From NCBI RefSeq assembly GCF_008638305.1, contig NZ_VTPZ01000019.1, forward strand, positions 1 through 32,616: a DNA stretch of 32,616 bases, given 5' to 3'. The number at the start of each line of letters is the position of its first letter. The stretch's first letter is position 1. The DNA comes from Pseudomonas profundi (GTDB lineage: Bacteria; Pseudomonadota; Gammaproteobacteria; Pseudomonadales; Pseudomonadaceae). Positions 1-9,366 of this stretch are shown here, piece by piece. The notes beneath the pieces were generated by a model. That model had not been told where the DNA came from. It made no database searches and saw only the letters and a program-made list of their open reading frames with translations. The translations under genes and the position numbers were made by a program.

Positions 1-1
1 T

Positions 2-226
2 GACGTCCGCAACAAATATAACCGCATACCTGGTCATGACCGGAGCACGGCATTCTGGCGCCGCTCGAGCGCCATAACAAGTGGCAGGATTCGTGCGGAT
101 CCCATGCAAGCCTGCTACTTCACAGTCAGAGTAAAGATCTCGTCGGTGCTCGACTCTATCGGCAAGCTGGTCGGTTTCGAGCGAGCCCATCAGGTTGACG
201 GAGCAGACTTGATGGGCTTGTCTTGA
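2..226 (+). CDS. Possible 3' end of an unidentified gene (partial)
   Basis: A frame is open from the window edge to a TGA at 224-226 (about 74 codons). The second half reads as a plausible protein tail (VRVKISSVLDSIGKLVGFE) with mostly G/C third positions; the first half is Arg/Ser-rich and less convincing. I recognise no family. It could be the tail of a gene starting outside the window or a chance open frame. Between its stop and the aldo/keto reductase start at 287 I see nothing else. Confidence 0.2.
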   Translation, partial: DVRNKYNRIPGHDRSTAFWRRSSAITSGRIRADPMQACYFTVRVKISSVLDSIGKLVGFERAHQVDGADLMGLS

Positions 227-286
227 CCAGACGAGGCTGTGTTCCTTGCGCAGCGCCCTAATATTCAATTTAGACGAGAAGATGAT

Positions 287-1105
287 ATGAAGACGGTCAA
301 CCTGGGAGGCGTGAACGTGCCTGCCATAGGCCAGGGTACCTGGCATATGGGAGAGCAACGGACACAGCGTAAGCAAGAGGTTGCTGCGCTACGTGAAGGA
401 CTGGGCTTGGGAATGACACTTGTCGATACCGCCGAAATGTATGCCGACGGTGGCGCTGAGGAAGTCGTTGGCGAGGCTATTGCTGGTGTGCGCGAACAAG
501 TGTTCCTCACCAGCAAGGTGCTGCCCCACAACGCCAGCCGTAGCGGAGTGATCGATGCGTGCGAGCGGAGCTTACGGCGCCTGAATACCGATGTGATTGA
601 TCTGTACCTGCTCCATTGGCCCGGTCGACATCCGGTGACCGAGACCATAGAGGGGTTCGAGCGACTCCTCGAACAAGGCAAGATAAAGGCTTGGGGCGTA
701 TCGAATTTCGATCGGGACGACATGCAAGCGCTGCCTGCAGGTTGCGCCACCAATCAGGTTCTATATAACCTGGAATCTCGGGGCATCGAATACGATCTGC
801 TTCCCTGGCAACAGAGCAATGCCATGCCGCTCATGGCCTATTGTCCGCTCAGTCAGGGCGGCAGCCTTTTGCAACATCCCGCACTCAAGCAGATCGCCGG
901 GCGGCATGCTGCAACCACAGCACAAATTGCGCTTGCCTGGACCATTCGGCAGAGCGGCGTCGTTGCGATCCCTAAAGCGGCCAGCATCGAACATATCAGA
1001 CTCAACGCTGCAGCCACTGAACTGCAACTCAGCCAGAGCGATCTGGCTCTACTCGACAAAGCGTTTCCTCCGCCGATGCGCAAGCAGCCGCTCGAAGTCG
1101 TATGA
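287..1105 (+). CDS. Aldo/keto reductase family oxidoreductase
   Basis: A 272-residue cytosolic NADPH-dependent reductase of the (beta/alpha)8-barrel AKR superfamily, expected to reduce aldehydes or ketones; the substrate cannot be read from sequence. The catalytic tetrad is visible: D47 and Y52 (LVDTAEMY), K77 (FLTSK) and H110 (LYLLHWPG). Later family motifs include WGVSNFD and the C-terminal AIPKA stretch that binds the cofactor phosphate. The ATG at 287 is preferred over an in-frame start at 239 because the protein then begins with the family-typical MKTVNLGGVNVPAIGQGTW, and GAGAAG lies just upstream. The gene is convergent with the opgG-like gene. Family assignment is secure; physiological role is unknown. 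Confidence 0.9.
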   Translation: MKTVNLGGVNVPAIGQGTWHMGEQRTQRKQEVAALREGLGLGMTLVDTAEMYADGGAEEVVGEAIAGVREQVFLTSKVLPHNASRSGVIDACERSLRRLNTDVIDLYLLHWPGRHPVTETIEGFERLLEQGKIKAWGVSNFDRDDMQALPAGCATNQVLYNLESRGIEYDLLPWQQSNAMPLMAYCPLSQGGSLLQHPALKQIAGRHAATTAQIALAWTIRQSGVVAIPKAASIEHIRLNAAATELQLSQSDLALLDKAFPPPMRKQPLEVV

Positions 1106-1161
1106 CTCGCCGGTAGCACGTGAGCCGCTTCGCTCTGAGTCAACGACTTAGCTGACATGCA

Positions 1162-2745
1162 TCAACTGTTGGGCGGCAGAGTATTTGGAGGAATCTGATA
1201 GCTCCAGGTTTCCGTCAGACTCTTATCGCCAGTCACCAGCGCCGCTCGCATTTCTACTGGCCGCTTCGGATCGCGCACCTTCAACCGCAAGGTCATGCGC
1301 CACCCTTCGGTTACGGGGTTGCGTTGTAACAGTGTTTCAAGCACCTCGGCGTTTTCGTCGACGCTCACCTGCGGTGTGACATCCACGTCTTCAGATAACT
1401 GAGCCAGCACTGGTCCTTCAAAATCAATCAGCATACCGGTGCTTCCGTCCAGGTGACGTATCAGGTTGCTCTGCTTTATTTCACCGGGCGTGCGCAGCGT
1501 CTGTTTGACCCAGGCAATATCGTCATCAAGTAGCGCTGGCTCGTTGGTGGTCCAGCGCATGCTATAGGCAAAATCCAGAGACTGGCCTTTTTCCGGCATC
1601 TCGTCAGGTGTCCAGAAAGCCACGATATTGTCGTTGGTCTCATCCGCCGTCGGGATCTCTACCAGTTCGACCTTGCCCTTGCCCCAGTCACCAACCGGCT
1701 CTATCCAGGTACTGGGTCGCAGGTCGTAACGGTCTTCCAGATCTTCATAGTCGGAGAAATCCCGACCGCGCTGCAAAAGACCAAAGCCTCTGGGGTTTTC
1801 CACCTGAAAGGTGCTTACCGAAACCTGCTCAGGATTATTCAGCGGACGCCATAACCATTCGTCCTCACCGGTATGAATGGCCAGGCCGTTTGAGTCATGA
1901 ATGGCGGGACGGAAGTTTGCGGTGGGTGAAGGCTGGTTGGGGCCAAACAAGAACATGCTGGTCAGCGGTGCGATGCCAACCTTTTTGACGTTCTCACGCA
2001 TGAATATCTTCGATTCCACATCAAGCACCGCATCGCTACCGGTCCCCAGCGTGAACTTGTACGCGCCCGTCACGCTAGGTGAATCCATCAGCGCGTAGAA
2101 CACCAGATGGGTGTCTTCAGGTTCAGGCCGCTCAATCCATAATTCGCGGAAGGCTGGGAACTCCTCACCCGCTGGAAGTGCGGTGTCGATGGCCAGGCCA
2201 CGGCCGGACAAGCCGTATATATGACCTTTGCCGATAACCCTGAAGTAACTGGCCCCTAGGATACTCATTACTTCATCTTCCTTGCCTTCGCGGTTGATCG
2301 GATAGAGTATCCGCACCCCTGCATATCCCAGCTGGCTCGTTGTCTCGCTGTCAAAGCGCATGTCGCCAAAATCAAAGCTGTCGGGATCGTATTTGATCTC
2401 CTCGACACGGGAGTCGACAATTTCGTTGATCCTGACCGGCGTATTGAAATGCATGCCCTGATGGTAGAAAGCAAGCTTGAACGGCGTGTCCTGCTCTCTC
2501 CATTCAAACTTTTCAGGCTTGGGCTGCATTGTCTGATAGTCAGCAAATTTCATTTCGCTGAACTCGGGTGGCAAATTACTGACCGGCTCGACATAGGGCT
2601 CGTCCACCAATGCCCGCGCTTCGGTAGCTACCTCATCCAGCGAAAAAGCATGGGCCTGGAACGTACTGAAAAGCGAAGCCGAAGCCAGCCAGATCACACA
2701 GGAAATAGGTTTGCTTTGCATAGCAACCCTGGTGCGCAAGAGCAT
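1162..2745 (-). CDS. opgG: Periplasmic glucan biosynthesis protein, OpgG/MdoG type
   Basis: A 527-residue protein of the OpgG/OpgD family, which acts in the periplasm in making osmoregulated periplasmic glucans. The N-terminus has a Sec-type signal peptide ending near AHA, followed by [14 protein letters not shown] and [16 protein letters not shown], which match the start of mature OpgG; there is no twin-arginine motif, arguing against OpgD. The later blocks [30 protein letters not shown] and WIERPEP are family-typical. The start at 2745 has GGGGGA about 8 nt upstream; an ATG at 2721 with AGGG is also possible. The gene follows the acyltransferase gene by 64 bp, so the two are probably co-transcribed. 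The usual partner glucosyltransferase opgH is not adjacent. Confidence 0.88.
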   Translation of the reverse strand: MLLRTRVAMQSKPISCVIWLASASLFSTFQAHAFSLDEVATEARALVDEPYVEPVSNLPPEFSEMKFADYQTMQPKPEKFEWREQDTPFKLAFYHQGMHFNTPVRINEIVDSRVEEIKYDPDSFDFGDMRFDSETTSQLGYAGVRILYPINREGKEDEVMSILGASYFRVIGKGHIYGLSGRGLAIDTALPAGEEFPAFRELWIERPEPEDTHLVFYALMDSPSVTGAYKFTLGTGSDAVLDVESKIFMRENVKKVGIAPLTSMFLFGPNQPSPTANFRPAIHDSNGLAIHTGEDEWLWRPLNNPEQVSVSTFQVENPRGFGLLQRGRDFSDYEDLEDRYDLRPSTWIEPVGDWGKGKVELVEIPTADETNDNIVAFWTPDEMPEKGQSLDFAYSMRWTTNEPALLDDDIAWVKQTLRTPGEIKQSNLIRHLDGSTGMLIDFEGPVLAQLSEDVDVTPQVSVDENAEVLETLLQRNPVTEGWRMTLRLKVRDPKRPVEMRAALVTGDKSLTETWSYQIPPNTLPPNS

Positions 2746-2809
2746 CGCGGTAGTCCCCCAACTGGAAAAATGATAAAGCGTGCCCGCCAGCGGGTTCTGC
2801 TTACGCTGA

Positions 2810-4093
2810 CTAGGATGCAGACGGTTTGGTTTTGTTCACCGCAACAGCCGCGGCAGGCGTCCGGTATTTCGCAACCAGATATTGCCGCATGGGGACGACG
2901 GCCCTTTCCTGCACGTGCAGACAAAGCGCCACCGTCAGTAACAGATACAGCGGGTAATAGATGATCGAAAGCCCCTGATCCCCCGCCGCCACCGCGCATT
3001 CCGACCAGCTTGCAAAGCAGTCCTGTGAAGCCACCCCAAGCACCTTCTCCGACCGCGAAAACAGGGTAAACGCTGGTACATGCAGCACAAACATCGGCAG
3101 GGAAGCGGTACCCAGACGTTGAGACCAGCTATGCAACCATTCGCTATTCACGGGCCTGACCAGTGCGCACAGATAAATCGATACCAGCTGCGCCGGCAGC
3201 AAAAGACCGTTATGCAGCAGGAAGTACCAGAATTGCGCACCCTGGACCAACCAGGCTGCTCCCAGGAAACAGGCCAGCACGAAAACGCCCATTACCACCC
3301 TGCCCCCTAGTCGCGGCGTCCGACCGGCATCCTGCATCTGGCGAAACAGGCCATAGAGCAGAATGCCAGCCAGAAACTCCGGCAATCGCAACAGCGGCAT
3401 TCGGTGCAGCATCCCAGTGAACGGCATCCCCAGTTCCTGGTGATATATCACCCAGGCCGGCGGTAGAAGGTATACGAGCGTCAGCGCTGCTAGCCATCGA
3501 TACTTGCTCTTCAGCGCCATCAACCGCGGCGCGAGAAACGGGAATGTCATATAGAAGAAAAACAGCGCAGAGATCGACCACAGCGGCGGGTTGAAGGTGA
3601 GGTAGTACGGATTCCAGGCCTGCAGCATAAATAGCTGCAACATGGTATTCAGGAGGAGCTCTGCGTCGCCCATCCAGTGCTCAAGCACGCTACGTGAGGC
3701 GCCAGCCAGATCCTCATTCGTGTCATAGACAACGAAACGCACGCTAGCTTTCAGATCATCCGGCGGTATCGCAAGCTGGCTAATGAGACAAATCACCAGA
3801 ACGGTCAGGGCCAACGAAAACAGGTGCAACGGATAGAGATTGGCAAAACGCTTGAAGAGAAAGTTTCCAGCGGGCTCGCGTAGTCGGCCGTTTCGGCAAT
3901 AGACATGCGTCAACAGGAAACCTGACAGGACGAAGAATGCACTGGTGGCAAAAAACCCGACGCCGCTCAATTGCTTGATCAAAGGGAGTTTTTGCTCCGG
4001 GTAATTGTGCAGCGTATGGAAAATGACGATGTAAAGGCCGAGCAGAAATCGTAGCCACTCCAGTCCGATAAAGTGCTCGGAACGCGTTCGCAT
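2810..4093 (-). CDS. Membrane acyltransferase (acyltransferase 3 family), possibly glucan-modifying
   Basis: A 427-residue polytopic inner-membrane protein of the acyltransferase-3 family, which transfers acyl groups to surface or periplasmic glycans. The signature is at the N-terminus: [19 protein letters not shown] with R15 and H26, followed by [19 protein letters not shown] and roughly ten hydrophobic segments. Placement directly upstream of the opgG-like gene suggests it decorates periplasmic glucans, as OpgC does with succinyl groups; this is inference from context, and other glycan targets are possible. The ATG at 4093 has no clear Shine-Dalgarno. A weak promoter-like pair (TTGCTC, 17 nt, CATAAA, the latter at 4108-4113 on the complement) would put transcription start only about 8 nt before the ATG. 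Confidence 0.8.
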   Translation of the reverse strand: MRTRSEHFIGLEWLRFLLGLYIVIFHTLHNYPEQKLPLIKQLSGVGFFATSAFFVLSGFLLTHVYCRNGRLREPAGNFLFKRFANLYPLHLFSLALTVLVICLISQLAIPPDDLKASVRFVVYDTNEDLAGASRSVLEHWMGDAELLLNTMLQLFMLQAWNPYYLTFNPPLWSISALFFFYMTFPFLAPRLMALKSKYRWLAALTLVYLLPPAWVIYHQELGMPFTGMLHRMPLLRLPEFLAGILLYGLFRQMQDAGRTPRLGGRVVMGVFVLACFLGAAWLVQGAQFWYFLLHNGLLLPAQLVSIYLCALVRPVNSEWLHSWSQRLGTASLPMFVLHVPAFTLFSRSEKVLGVASQDCFASWSECAVAAGDQGLSIIYYPLYLLLTVALCLHVQERAVVPMRQYLVAKYRTPAAAVAVNKTKPSAS

Positions 4094-4334
4094 TATTTAA
4101 CTGATTGTTTATGAAAGGAGAATACAGTGCGAGCAATAAGGAGAGTCATCAGCGTTGCGGTCTCAGGTTGTCAGGCAGATTCATGAATCATCAATCGATG
4201 CGCTTCGGACGTCGCATTGATTGGATCCGTTCCGTAAACCCGACAAAGGAATCGAACTTCGTGATTTATCTGTGAACTGTTTAATACGAATCGAAATTGG
4301 CGGGGGCAAACAGAGAGAGCAGAAGAAGATATGA

Positions 4335-4360
4335 CAATGCAGCCTACTCTGGCTGCATTG
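4335..4360 (-). terminator. Hairpin after the copper-storage gene
   Basis: An inverted repeat (CAATGCAGCC, loop of 6, GGCTGCATTG) lies 17 nt past the stop of the Cys-rich gene. Reading minus, it is followed by a pyrimidine-rich tail (TCATATCTTCTTCTG) rather than a clean T run, so it is a plausible but imperfect intrinsic terminator. The rest of 4094-4377 contains no gene that I can support. Confidence 0.5.
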
Positions 4361-4377
4361 CCCATACCGGCATCTTA

Positions 4378-4707
4378 TTATGCGGCCATGCGCTCGCACT
4401 CATCCGCGCACGCCATGCAGGCCTCAGCGCAGCGCTGACAATGGTCAGCCTCGTGCTTCTTACACTCCTCGCCACAGGCACGACATACCTGAGCGCACAC
4501 CTTGCAGAATGCCTTGGCGAACTCGCTATCCCGTGCCATGAGCGCTGCTGCGGTACGGCAGGTGTCTGCACAATCCATATCGGTCTGGATACACCGGGCC
4601 ATCATCTTGACGTCGTCTTCGCGCAGGCAGGACGCAGCGCAGGTATCGCACGCAACCGCGCACTTCAGGCAAGCCTGAATACAGGCTTCATACATGCTGT
4701 TGGTCAT
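4378..4707 (-). CDS. Cytosolic copper-storage protein, Csp3-like four-helix bundle
   Basis: A 109-residue protein with 19 cysteines spaced mostly as CxxC/CxxxC along predicted helices (EACIQACLKCAVACDTCAASC, then CKVCAQVCRACGEEC and CQRCAEACMACADEC). This is the pattern of Csp proteins, four-helix bundles whose inward-facing Cys bind many Cu(I) ions. No signal peptide is present, pointing to the cytosolic Csp3 type rather than exported Csp1. The start at 4707 is chosen because GAGGAG sits 8 nt upstream; an in-frame ATG at 4749 would add 14 unconserved residues. The gene is divergent from the channel gene. A CTGGA-C-TCCAG palindrome lies about 50 nt upstream, but no confident CueR-type operator is seen. 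Confidence 0.88.
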   Translation of the reverse strand: MTNSMYEACIQACLKCAVACDTCAASCLREDDVKMMARCIQTDMDCADTCRTAAALMARDSEFAKAFCKVCAQVCRACGEECKKHEADHCQRCAEACMACADECERMAA

Positions 4708-4892
4708 TGAGCTACTCCTCTCTTGAGAATGGGCCAGTAACTGACTCATAGCTTGGGACTGGACTCCAGCAAGCCGGGTTCATTTTTGACGGGCAGATGG
4801 GCTGTACTGGCCGATCCCATCCCAGTTCGCAACGTACCGAACGCGGGACCGCCCGTGTAGTCACAACAGGGACCACTATCAGAGAGGTAACC

Positions 4893-5873
4893 GTGGAAAT
4901 TGCACTTATTGTATTGGCCGCCCTTATTGCTGGCGTAACGCTATGGGATCAGTTCGTAACCGTATTCAGCACTGGCGGCGCCGGCCCTTTGAGCCGCCTG
5001 GCTTTCAGTGGAATCTGGCGGCTGCTGCTGGCTATACACAAACGTAAACCGATCCACGCCGCGCTGAAATTTGCTGGCCCGGCGATGATACTCCTCAGTA
5101 TTGTGTCGTGGTATCTGCTGCTGGGTCTGGCCGCCTTTGTGCTATTTATCGCATACCCGGGCGCAGTGATCGACGGTACAACCTCAGCACCCGCCGATCA
5201 TCTCGAAACGTTGTATTTCACCAACACGACCATTTCGAGTCTTGGCTATGGTGACTGGGTGCCCTCCGGCCCGCCCTGGACCTTTATCAGTACCCTGGCG
5301 ACGCTCGCGGCGACCATTGTTCTGACTGTTTCGCTGTCCTATGTGTTGTCTGTGGTGTCTGCCGCCATCCAGCGGCGTAGCCTGGCGACGACCGTTTTCG
5401 CAATGGGCAGCAGCGAAGAAGAGATCATCAGGACGGCGAATCTGACCGATTCCCAGGGATCACTGAAAAACTATCTTCTCGAGCTCTCTTCAACCATTGA
5501 TCATCAGGGGCTGCGTCATCTGGCCTTCCCTGTTCTGAAATATTTCCACGCGACCCAGGCCAGCCTCTCACCCGCCCGCGGGATATTATTGCTTGCCGAC
5601 ACCGTGTTTCTTCTCAGCCTCGACGAGTCCGGGACTTACAGAGGAATCACCAAAGTACTACGCAGCAGCATCGACAATTTCGTCCAGTTCAGCCGAGCCG
5701 GTGACTCATCGGAGCAATCCTCCGAATCCGAGAAACACAGACTCAACAGCGTTGCCTCGAAGCTTGGGCTTGATAGCGGCGACGATAAGTTTGACGCGGC
5801 CTTCGAGGAGTATCTTCCAAGACGTCGGCGGCTACTCGCACTCTGTGAAGAAGATGGCTGGGCTGTGAAATAG
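4893..5873 (+). CDS. K+-channel-like (two-transmembrane ion channel) protein
   Basis: A 326-residue inner-membrane protein. The first ~30 residues form one hydrophobic segment (EIALIVLAALIAGVTLWDQF), a second lies at about 60-85, and a pore loop follows with a canonical K+ filter, SSLGYGDW, where G118-Y119-G120-D121 match the GYGD consensus. A further transmembrane helix (TIVLTVSLSYVLSVVSA) follows, and the remaining ~150 residues are soluble and mostly helical. GTG at 4893 is chosen because AGAGAGG lies 5 nt upstream; the longer ATG frame from 4797 adds a low-quality N-terminus. It is probably a simple potassium channel. The cytosolic domain has no recognisable RCK nucleotide-binding motif, so gating is unknown. 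Confidence 0.82.
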   Translation: MEIALIVLAALIAGVTLWDQFVTVFSTGGAGPLSRLAFSGIWRLLLAIHKRKPIHAALKFAGPAMILLSIVSWYLLLGLAAFVLFIAYPGAVIDGTTSAPADHLETLYFTNTTISSLGYGDWVPSGPPWTFISTLATLAATIVLTVSLSYVLSVVSAAIQRRSLATTVFAMGSSEEEIIRTANLTDSQGSLKNYLLELSSTIDHQGLRHLAFPVLKYFHATQASLSPARGILLLADTVFLLSLDESGTYRGITKVLRSSIDNFVQFSRAGDSSEQSSESEKHRLNSVASKLGLDSGDDKFDAAFEEYLPRRRRLLALCEEDGWAVK

Positions 5874-5921
5874 CGTTCAAGCACTACCTGTGATGACGCG
5901 CTTTAACCTATCTTTTGAGCT

Positions 5922-5967
5922 GGAAGGGAGCACGACCCATCAATCAATGTGGACGATGCTCCCTCCC
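5922..5967. terminator. Inverted repeat between convergent genes
   Basis: The arms AGGGAGCA (5925-5932) and TGCTCCCT (5958-5965) could pair across a 25-nt loop between the convergent channel and carboxylesterase genes. There is no T tract on either side, so a terminator role is only a suggestion. Confidence 0.25.
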
Positions 5968-5991
5968 AGACTCGACGCTTGATCCTACAGG

Positions 5992-7998
5992 TCACTCTGC
6001 AAACACATCGCCCATGCCGGATTTCACCTCAGCCACATCGCTTAGTTCGACGTACTGCTGAGCCTGTGCTTCATATTCAGGATAGTCTATTTCACCCGGA
6101 ATGCCGGGATCGCCGGTCTTGGCAAAGTTGGTCCAGATCATCAACATCCGCTCAATGACCTGCTCATCCGTTTCGTCAAAGCCTGCTGATGCGAAGATGT
6201 CTGCGGGATCGCCTGCCGATCCTGGTACCCCATTTCCGTTGAGATCCTCGATCACCAATGACTCAGCCGTCGCAGGATCAATTACCAGGCCGAGCAAATA
6301 ATGCGTGATCACGCTTTCCGGCATGTTGAACATATATGCCAGCTCCGCGCCGTGATAAGCCTCCACGCCCCGGGCCTTCCAGCCAGCCGGCTGATGGGCG
6401 AACAGCGTCGCGTAGGTTGGCTCGCTATTGAGCGGGGCCACCCACGGAAAGACTTCTTTGACGGTATTGATCGGATCCGGCGTGTCATTCGTATTGACGG
6501 TAAACATAAAGGGAACGTCGTTATCCATATCGGTCTCGAAGCTGACACGCTCAGTGGTCGGCAGGTAATGATTATCGACGTTGGTGTAAGGCACCAGTGT
6601 CGCCGCGGCTGAAACCACGTCCTCCCAACTGCGCGAGCGCATTTCTTCCAGCGACGCAGCGTTCAGTCGGGTTTGTAGTTGGCTGCCAATGGATTCTGCG
6701 GCTTCCAGACTCCGGGTATCGGGTATCAGCGTTCCGCTCTGGCTGATTGCCTTGTGGAACAACCCGGCAGCCTTGGGCGAAGCCATCAGCGAAAGCACCT
6801 TGCGCCCTCCGCCTGACTCCCCGAAAATCGTGACATTGGATGGATCGCCTCCGAATGCGGCGATGTTATCCCGCACCCATTCCAGCGCCATGATCAGGTC
6901 CATCTGTCCATAGTTGCCCGAGCCGTCGTAACCACTCTCGCTGCTGAGTTCCGGATGGGCAATGTATCCGAAAGGCCCCAGACGCTGGTTGACCGATACC
7001 TGCACCACCCCCTTACTGGCGACCGCCAAGGGGTTATTGAAGGGCTTGGTATTACTGGTTAACGAGGTGAATCCGCCGCCGTGAAACCAGACCATGACCG
7101 GCAAGCTGCTGGCATCCTTCGGAGCGGTGATGTTCAGATAGAGCGAGTCTTCACTCATACCACCTTCCCCGAAACGCTCCAACGCAGGATTTTGTGCAGC
7201 CTGATCGCTCCAGCTTATCGCCTCGCGTATGCCTTCCCAGGGACTCACCGGTTGCGGAGCCTTCCAGCGCAAATCACCCAGCGGTGGCTGTGCATAGGGG
7301 ACGCCGAGGAATTGCCAGGCTGATTCGTCAGCCTCAAAACCACGCAATTGACCGCTGGTTGTTTCAACTACCCGTCGCGGGCTGGTTGAGCGGGAAAAGT
7401 GCTCGAGCGCATCGGCTACGGCGGCCGCTTTGCGCGGTCGCGGGTCAGTATCGGAAAACGCGTTGCTTGCTTCCAGTCGCGCAAGAAGCGGAGCCAGCGC
7501 AGCGTTGAAGTCTTCCGGGGACTGATCCAGATAAAGGCTGCCTGCATTCAAGGAAACCTCTTCGCCGATCGGCTCGTTCAGCTCAATCCCGTTATTGAGA
7601 TTACCGTCTGCATCCAGTGATTGCAGCAAGACCAGCATATTGACCACCCGCTGATCTTCGGCAGCCGTTGCCCCCTCGACGATGCTGAGTGGCGTCAAAA
7701 CATCGCTTCCTGTCGCCGAGCCCAGCTCGAGCTCACCTATTGAAAACGTCAGCCATTCCCCGTCCACATAGGAGAACTCTCCGTGCTGATTGGTTATGCC
7801 CTCGCCGGTCGTTTCGCCGCTGTAACTCAGCCCGGCTACGGCGCTGTCGATAAAGACGCCGGTACGGCTGGTTACTTCTTCGTCATCATCGGAATCTGAA
7901 GAGCCATCCAGACAGCCTGTCAGAGGCAATAGGAATGGTGACAACGAAACAGCAAGCAATGCCGAACGAGCGGCGCCGGGTATCCTGAACTGGTGCAT
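5992..7998 (-). CDS. Lipoprotein type-B carboxylesterase/lipase with an extra N-terminal domain
   Basis: A 668-residue esterase of the carboxylesterase (PF00135-type) alpha/beta-hydrolase family. A signal peptide ends in the lipobox L26-T27-G28-C29, followed by a short Ser/Asp-rich linker; Leu rather than Asp at +2 favours the outer membrane. Residues ~45-105 (GVFIDSAVAGLSYSGETTGE) resemble small beta-rich modules found at the N-terminus of some marine surface proteins. The catalytic domain starts near 215 (GQLRGFEADESAWQFLGVPYAQPPLGDLRW). It has the oxyanion-hole motif WFHGGGF and nucleophile S395 in GESGGG, where most relatives have GESAGG. A late His (YHGAELAYMF) is the likely catalytic base. 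GGAGG lies 5 nt before the start. Substrate unknown. Confidence 0.88.
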   Translation of the reverse strand: MHQFRIPGAARSALLAVSLSPFLLPLTGCLDGSSDSDDDEEVTSRTGVFIDSAVAGLSYSGETTGEGITNQHGEFSYVDGEWLTFSIGELELGSATGSDVLTPLSIVEGATAAEDQRVVNMLVLLQSLDADGNLNNGIELNEPIGEEVSLNAGSLYLDQSPEDFNAALAPLLARLEASNAFSDTDPRPRKAAAVADALEHFSRSTSPRRVVETTSGQLRGFEADESAWQFLGVPYAQPPLGDLRWKAPQPVSPWEGIREAISWSDQAAQNPALERFGEGGMSEDSLYLNITAPKDASSLPVMVWFHGGGFTSLTSNTKPFNNPLAVASKGVVQVSVNQRLGPFGYIAHPELSSESGYDGSGNYGQMDLIMALEWVRDNIAAFGGDPSNVTIFGESGGGRKVLSLMASPKAAGLFHKAISQSGTLIPDTRSLEAAESIGSQLQTRLNAASLEEMRSRSWEDVVSAAATLVPYTNVDNHYLPTTERVSFETDMDNDVPFMFTVNTNDTPDPINTVKEVFPWVAPLNSEPTYATLFAHQPAGWKARGVEAYHGAELAYMFNMPESVITHYLLGLVIDPATAESLVIEDLNGNGVPGSAGDPADIFASAGFDETDEQVIERMLMIWTNFAKTGDPGIPGEIDYPEYEAQAQQYVELSDVAEVKSGMGDVFAE

Positions 7999-7999
7999 A

Positions 8000-8790
8000 C
8001 AAACCTCCGGTTTATTGTTTTTGTAGAGTTCATGCGAGTTTGCAATTGCAAAGCATGCCGGGGCACAGCGAGCCGCCGACCAAGCACTGCGTCAACTCGA
8101 GAGAGAGGATAGGCGCGCTGCAAGACCGCGCCACCCCCGGCGTCCGGGTCAGGCGCTTAATGCCCGGCATGACGCAAATACTCCAGGGGAGACGGTTAGA
8201 ATTTATGGCTCGCAGAATCGGCAGCTCGGCCTAGCGTCTGGCCAACCCATTAGCCGCAAAGCGCTGTACCGATTGCGAAAAAGGCTGCAGTCCGCGACCT
8301 CGTTGCAAGAAGCCGTCCGAGACAAAAGGCGCCGTGGACGATACCGCTGCGCCTCGCTTATGAACGATCATTCATATTAGCAATCTTCGGCGTGCGCCTT
8401 GCCAGGCAGATGCATTACCACGTTTCCACTGAACAAAAAATGCGACAGCGTCCCGCCGCATAGATCGCTGATGGCGCCACGTGAGCATCAGTTAACTCGC
8501 CTCGGGAGCCTGTGCAGGCAGAGAAACAGCCGGCCGCGCTCCGCTCCCAGATAACTGTGACGGCTAACTTGCGCAGCCATCCCGGTGCAACGCCAGCCCA
8601 TAGCACCAGGTGCGCGGCGGCAGGAACAGGAAGCGGCACAGGAACAACTGTGAGAACGATTTTTTTTCACTGAATACGAAGCGCGGCGGGTCGCTGCGCT
8701 GGTTAAAACCGGATCCCGTTGGAGGCTATTGGACCGAACGGCATTCGCCGATCAGCCCCAGAGCAACATAGCGGTAGGATACGGAATGAC
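8000..8790. other. Gene-free spacer of about 0.8 kb
   Basis: I find no credible coding frame here; the short frames have no recognisable family and no good ribosome-binding site. It holds the start region of the esterase gene, an operator-like palindrome (8360-8375) and a run of eight T at about 8661-8668 on the plus strand preceded by a weak CACAG/CTGTG hairpin. A small RNA ending at that T run is possible but unsupported. Confidence 0.4.
8360..8375. promoter_or_regulatory. Operator-like palindrome
   Basis: ATGAACGATCATTCAT is a 16-bp inverted repeat with one mismatched pair. Size and sequence style (TGAAC...TTCA) resemble sites of TetR-family repressors. It is about 360 bp upstream of the esterase start and not close to any other gene, so its target is unclear. 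Confidence 0.3.
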
Positions 8791-9255
8791 TCACATCTGC
8801 GACTGCAGATAATTCTCCAGGCCAACCAGCTTGATCAACCGCAACTGTTGTTCGAGCCAGTAGGCATGATCTTCCTCAGTGTCTTTGAGTTGGACCTCGA
8901 GGATCTCGCGAGTCTGGTAGTCACTGTGCTTCTCACACAAAGCGATGGCGCTGACCAGGTTGGCCTGCACCTCATATTCCAACCGAAGATCAGCAGCGAG
9001 CATATCGGGCACGGTGAAGCCAGGGTGGATCGCCGCAGGCGACATATCAGGCTTGCCTTCAAGAAACAGGATGCGCTTCAGAATGGCATCGGCGTGCTGC
9101 GTCTCTTCTTCCATCTCATGGTTGATGCGTTCGTACAGCTTGGGATAGCCCATATCCTCATAGAGGCGCGAATGCAGAAAATACTGATCACGTGCGCCCA
9201 GCTCCCCGCGCAGTAGCTCAATGAGACAGCTGATAACATCCTGGTGGCCCTGCAT
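8791..9255 (-). CDS. ftnA: Bacterial ferritin, FtnA (formerly BfrA) type
   Basis: A 154-residue iron-storage subunit forming 24-mer cages. The di-iron ferroxidase residues are present: E18, E51, H54, E93, E127, H130. The protein resembles Pseudomonas aeruginosa FtnA in motifs such as [31 protein letters not shown] and GLENYLQSQ. At position 52, where haem-binding bacterioferritins carry Met (EMKHAD), it has Thr (EETQHAD), so it should not bind the inter-subunit haem in the usual way. The start at 9255 has GGAG 7 nt upstream; the longer frame to 9321 lacks such support. No Fur box or bacterioferritin-associated ferredoxin gene is evident nearby. Confidence 0.93.
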   Translation of the reverse strand: MQGHQDVISCLIELLRGELGARDQYFLHSRLYEDMGYPKLYERINHEMEEETQHADAILKRILFLEGKPDMSPAAIHPGFTVPDMLAADLRLEYEVQANLVSAIALCEKHSDYQTREILEVQLKDTEEDHAYWLEQQLRLIKLVGLENYLQSQM

Positions 9256-9366
9256 GGTACGACTCCAACTACGATTCTGTTGAGGCGAATTGTGCGCTGA
9301 TGGCGTCGGGAATGCCACCATGAAGGGGCTATGCTAACAAGGACGCGTGGACGGGCGGCCGAGTCT

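Noticed and set aside
2449..2964. 171-codon plus-strand frame between opgG and the acyltransferase
   Set aside because: It covers the 5' end of opgG and the 3' end of the acyltransferase gene in antisense and has no recognisable domain.
4708..4796. CueR-type copper operator between the Csp gene and the channel gene
   Set aside because: A CTGGA-C-TCCAG palindrome exists, but the 19-bp promoter spacing and the ACCTTCC/GGAAGGT-like arms expected for CueR are not found.
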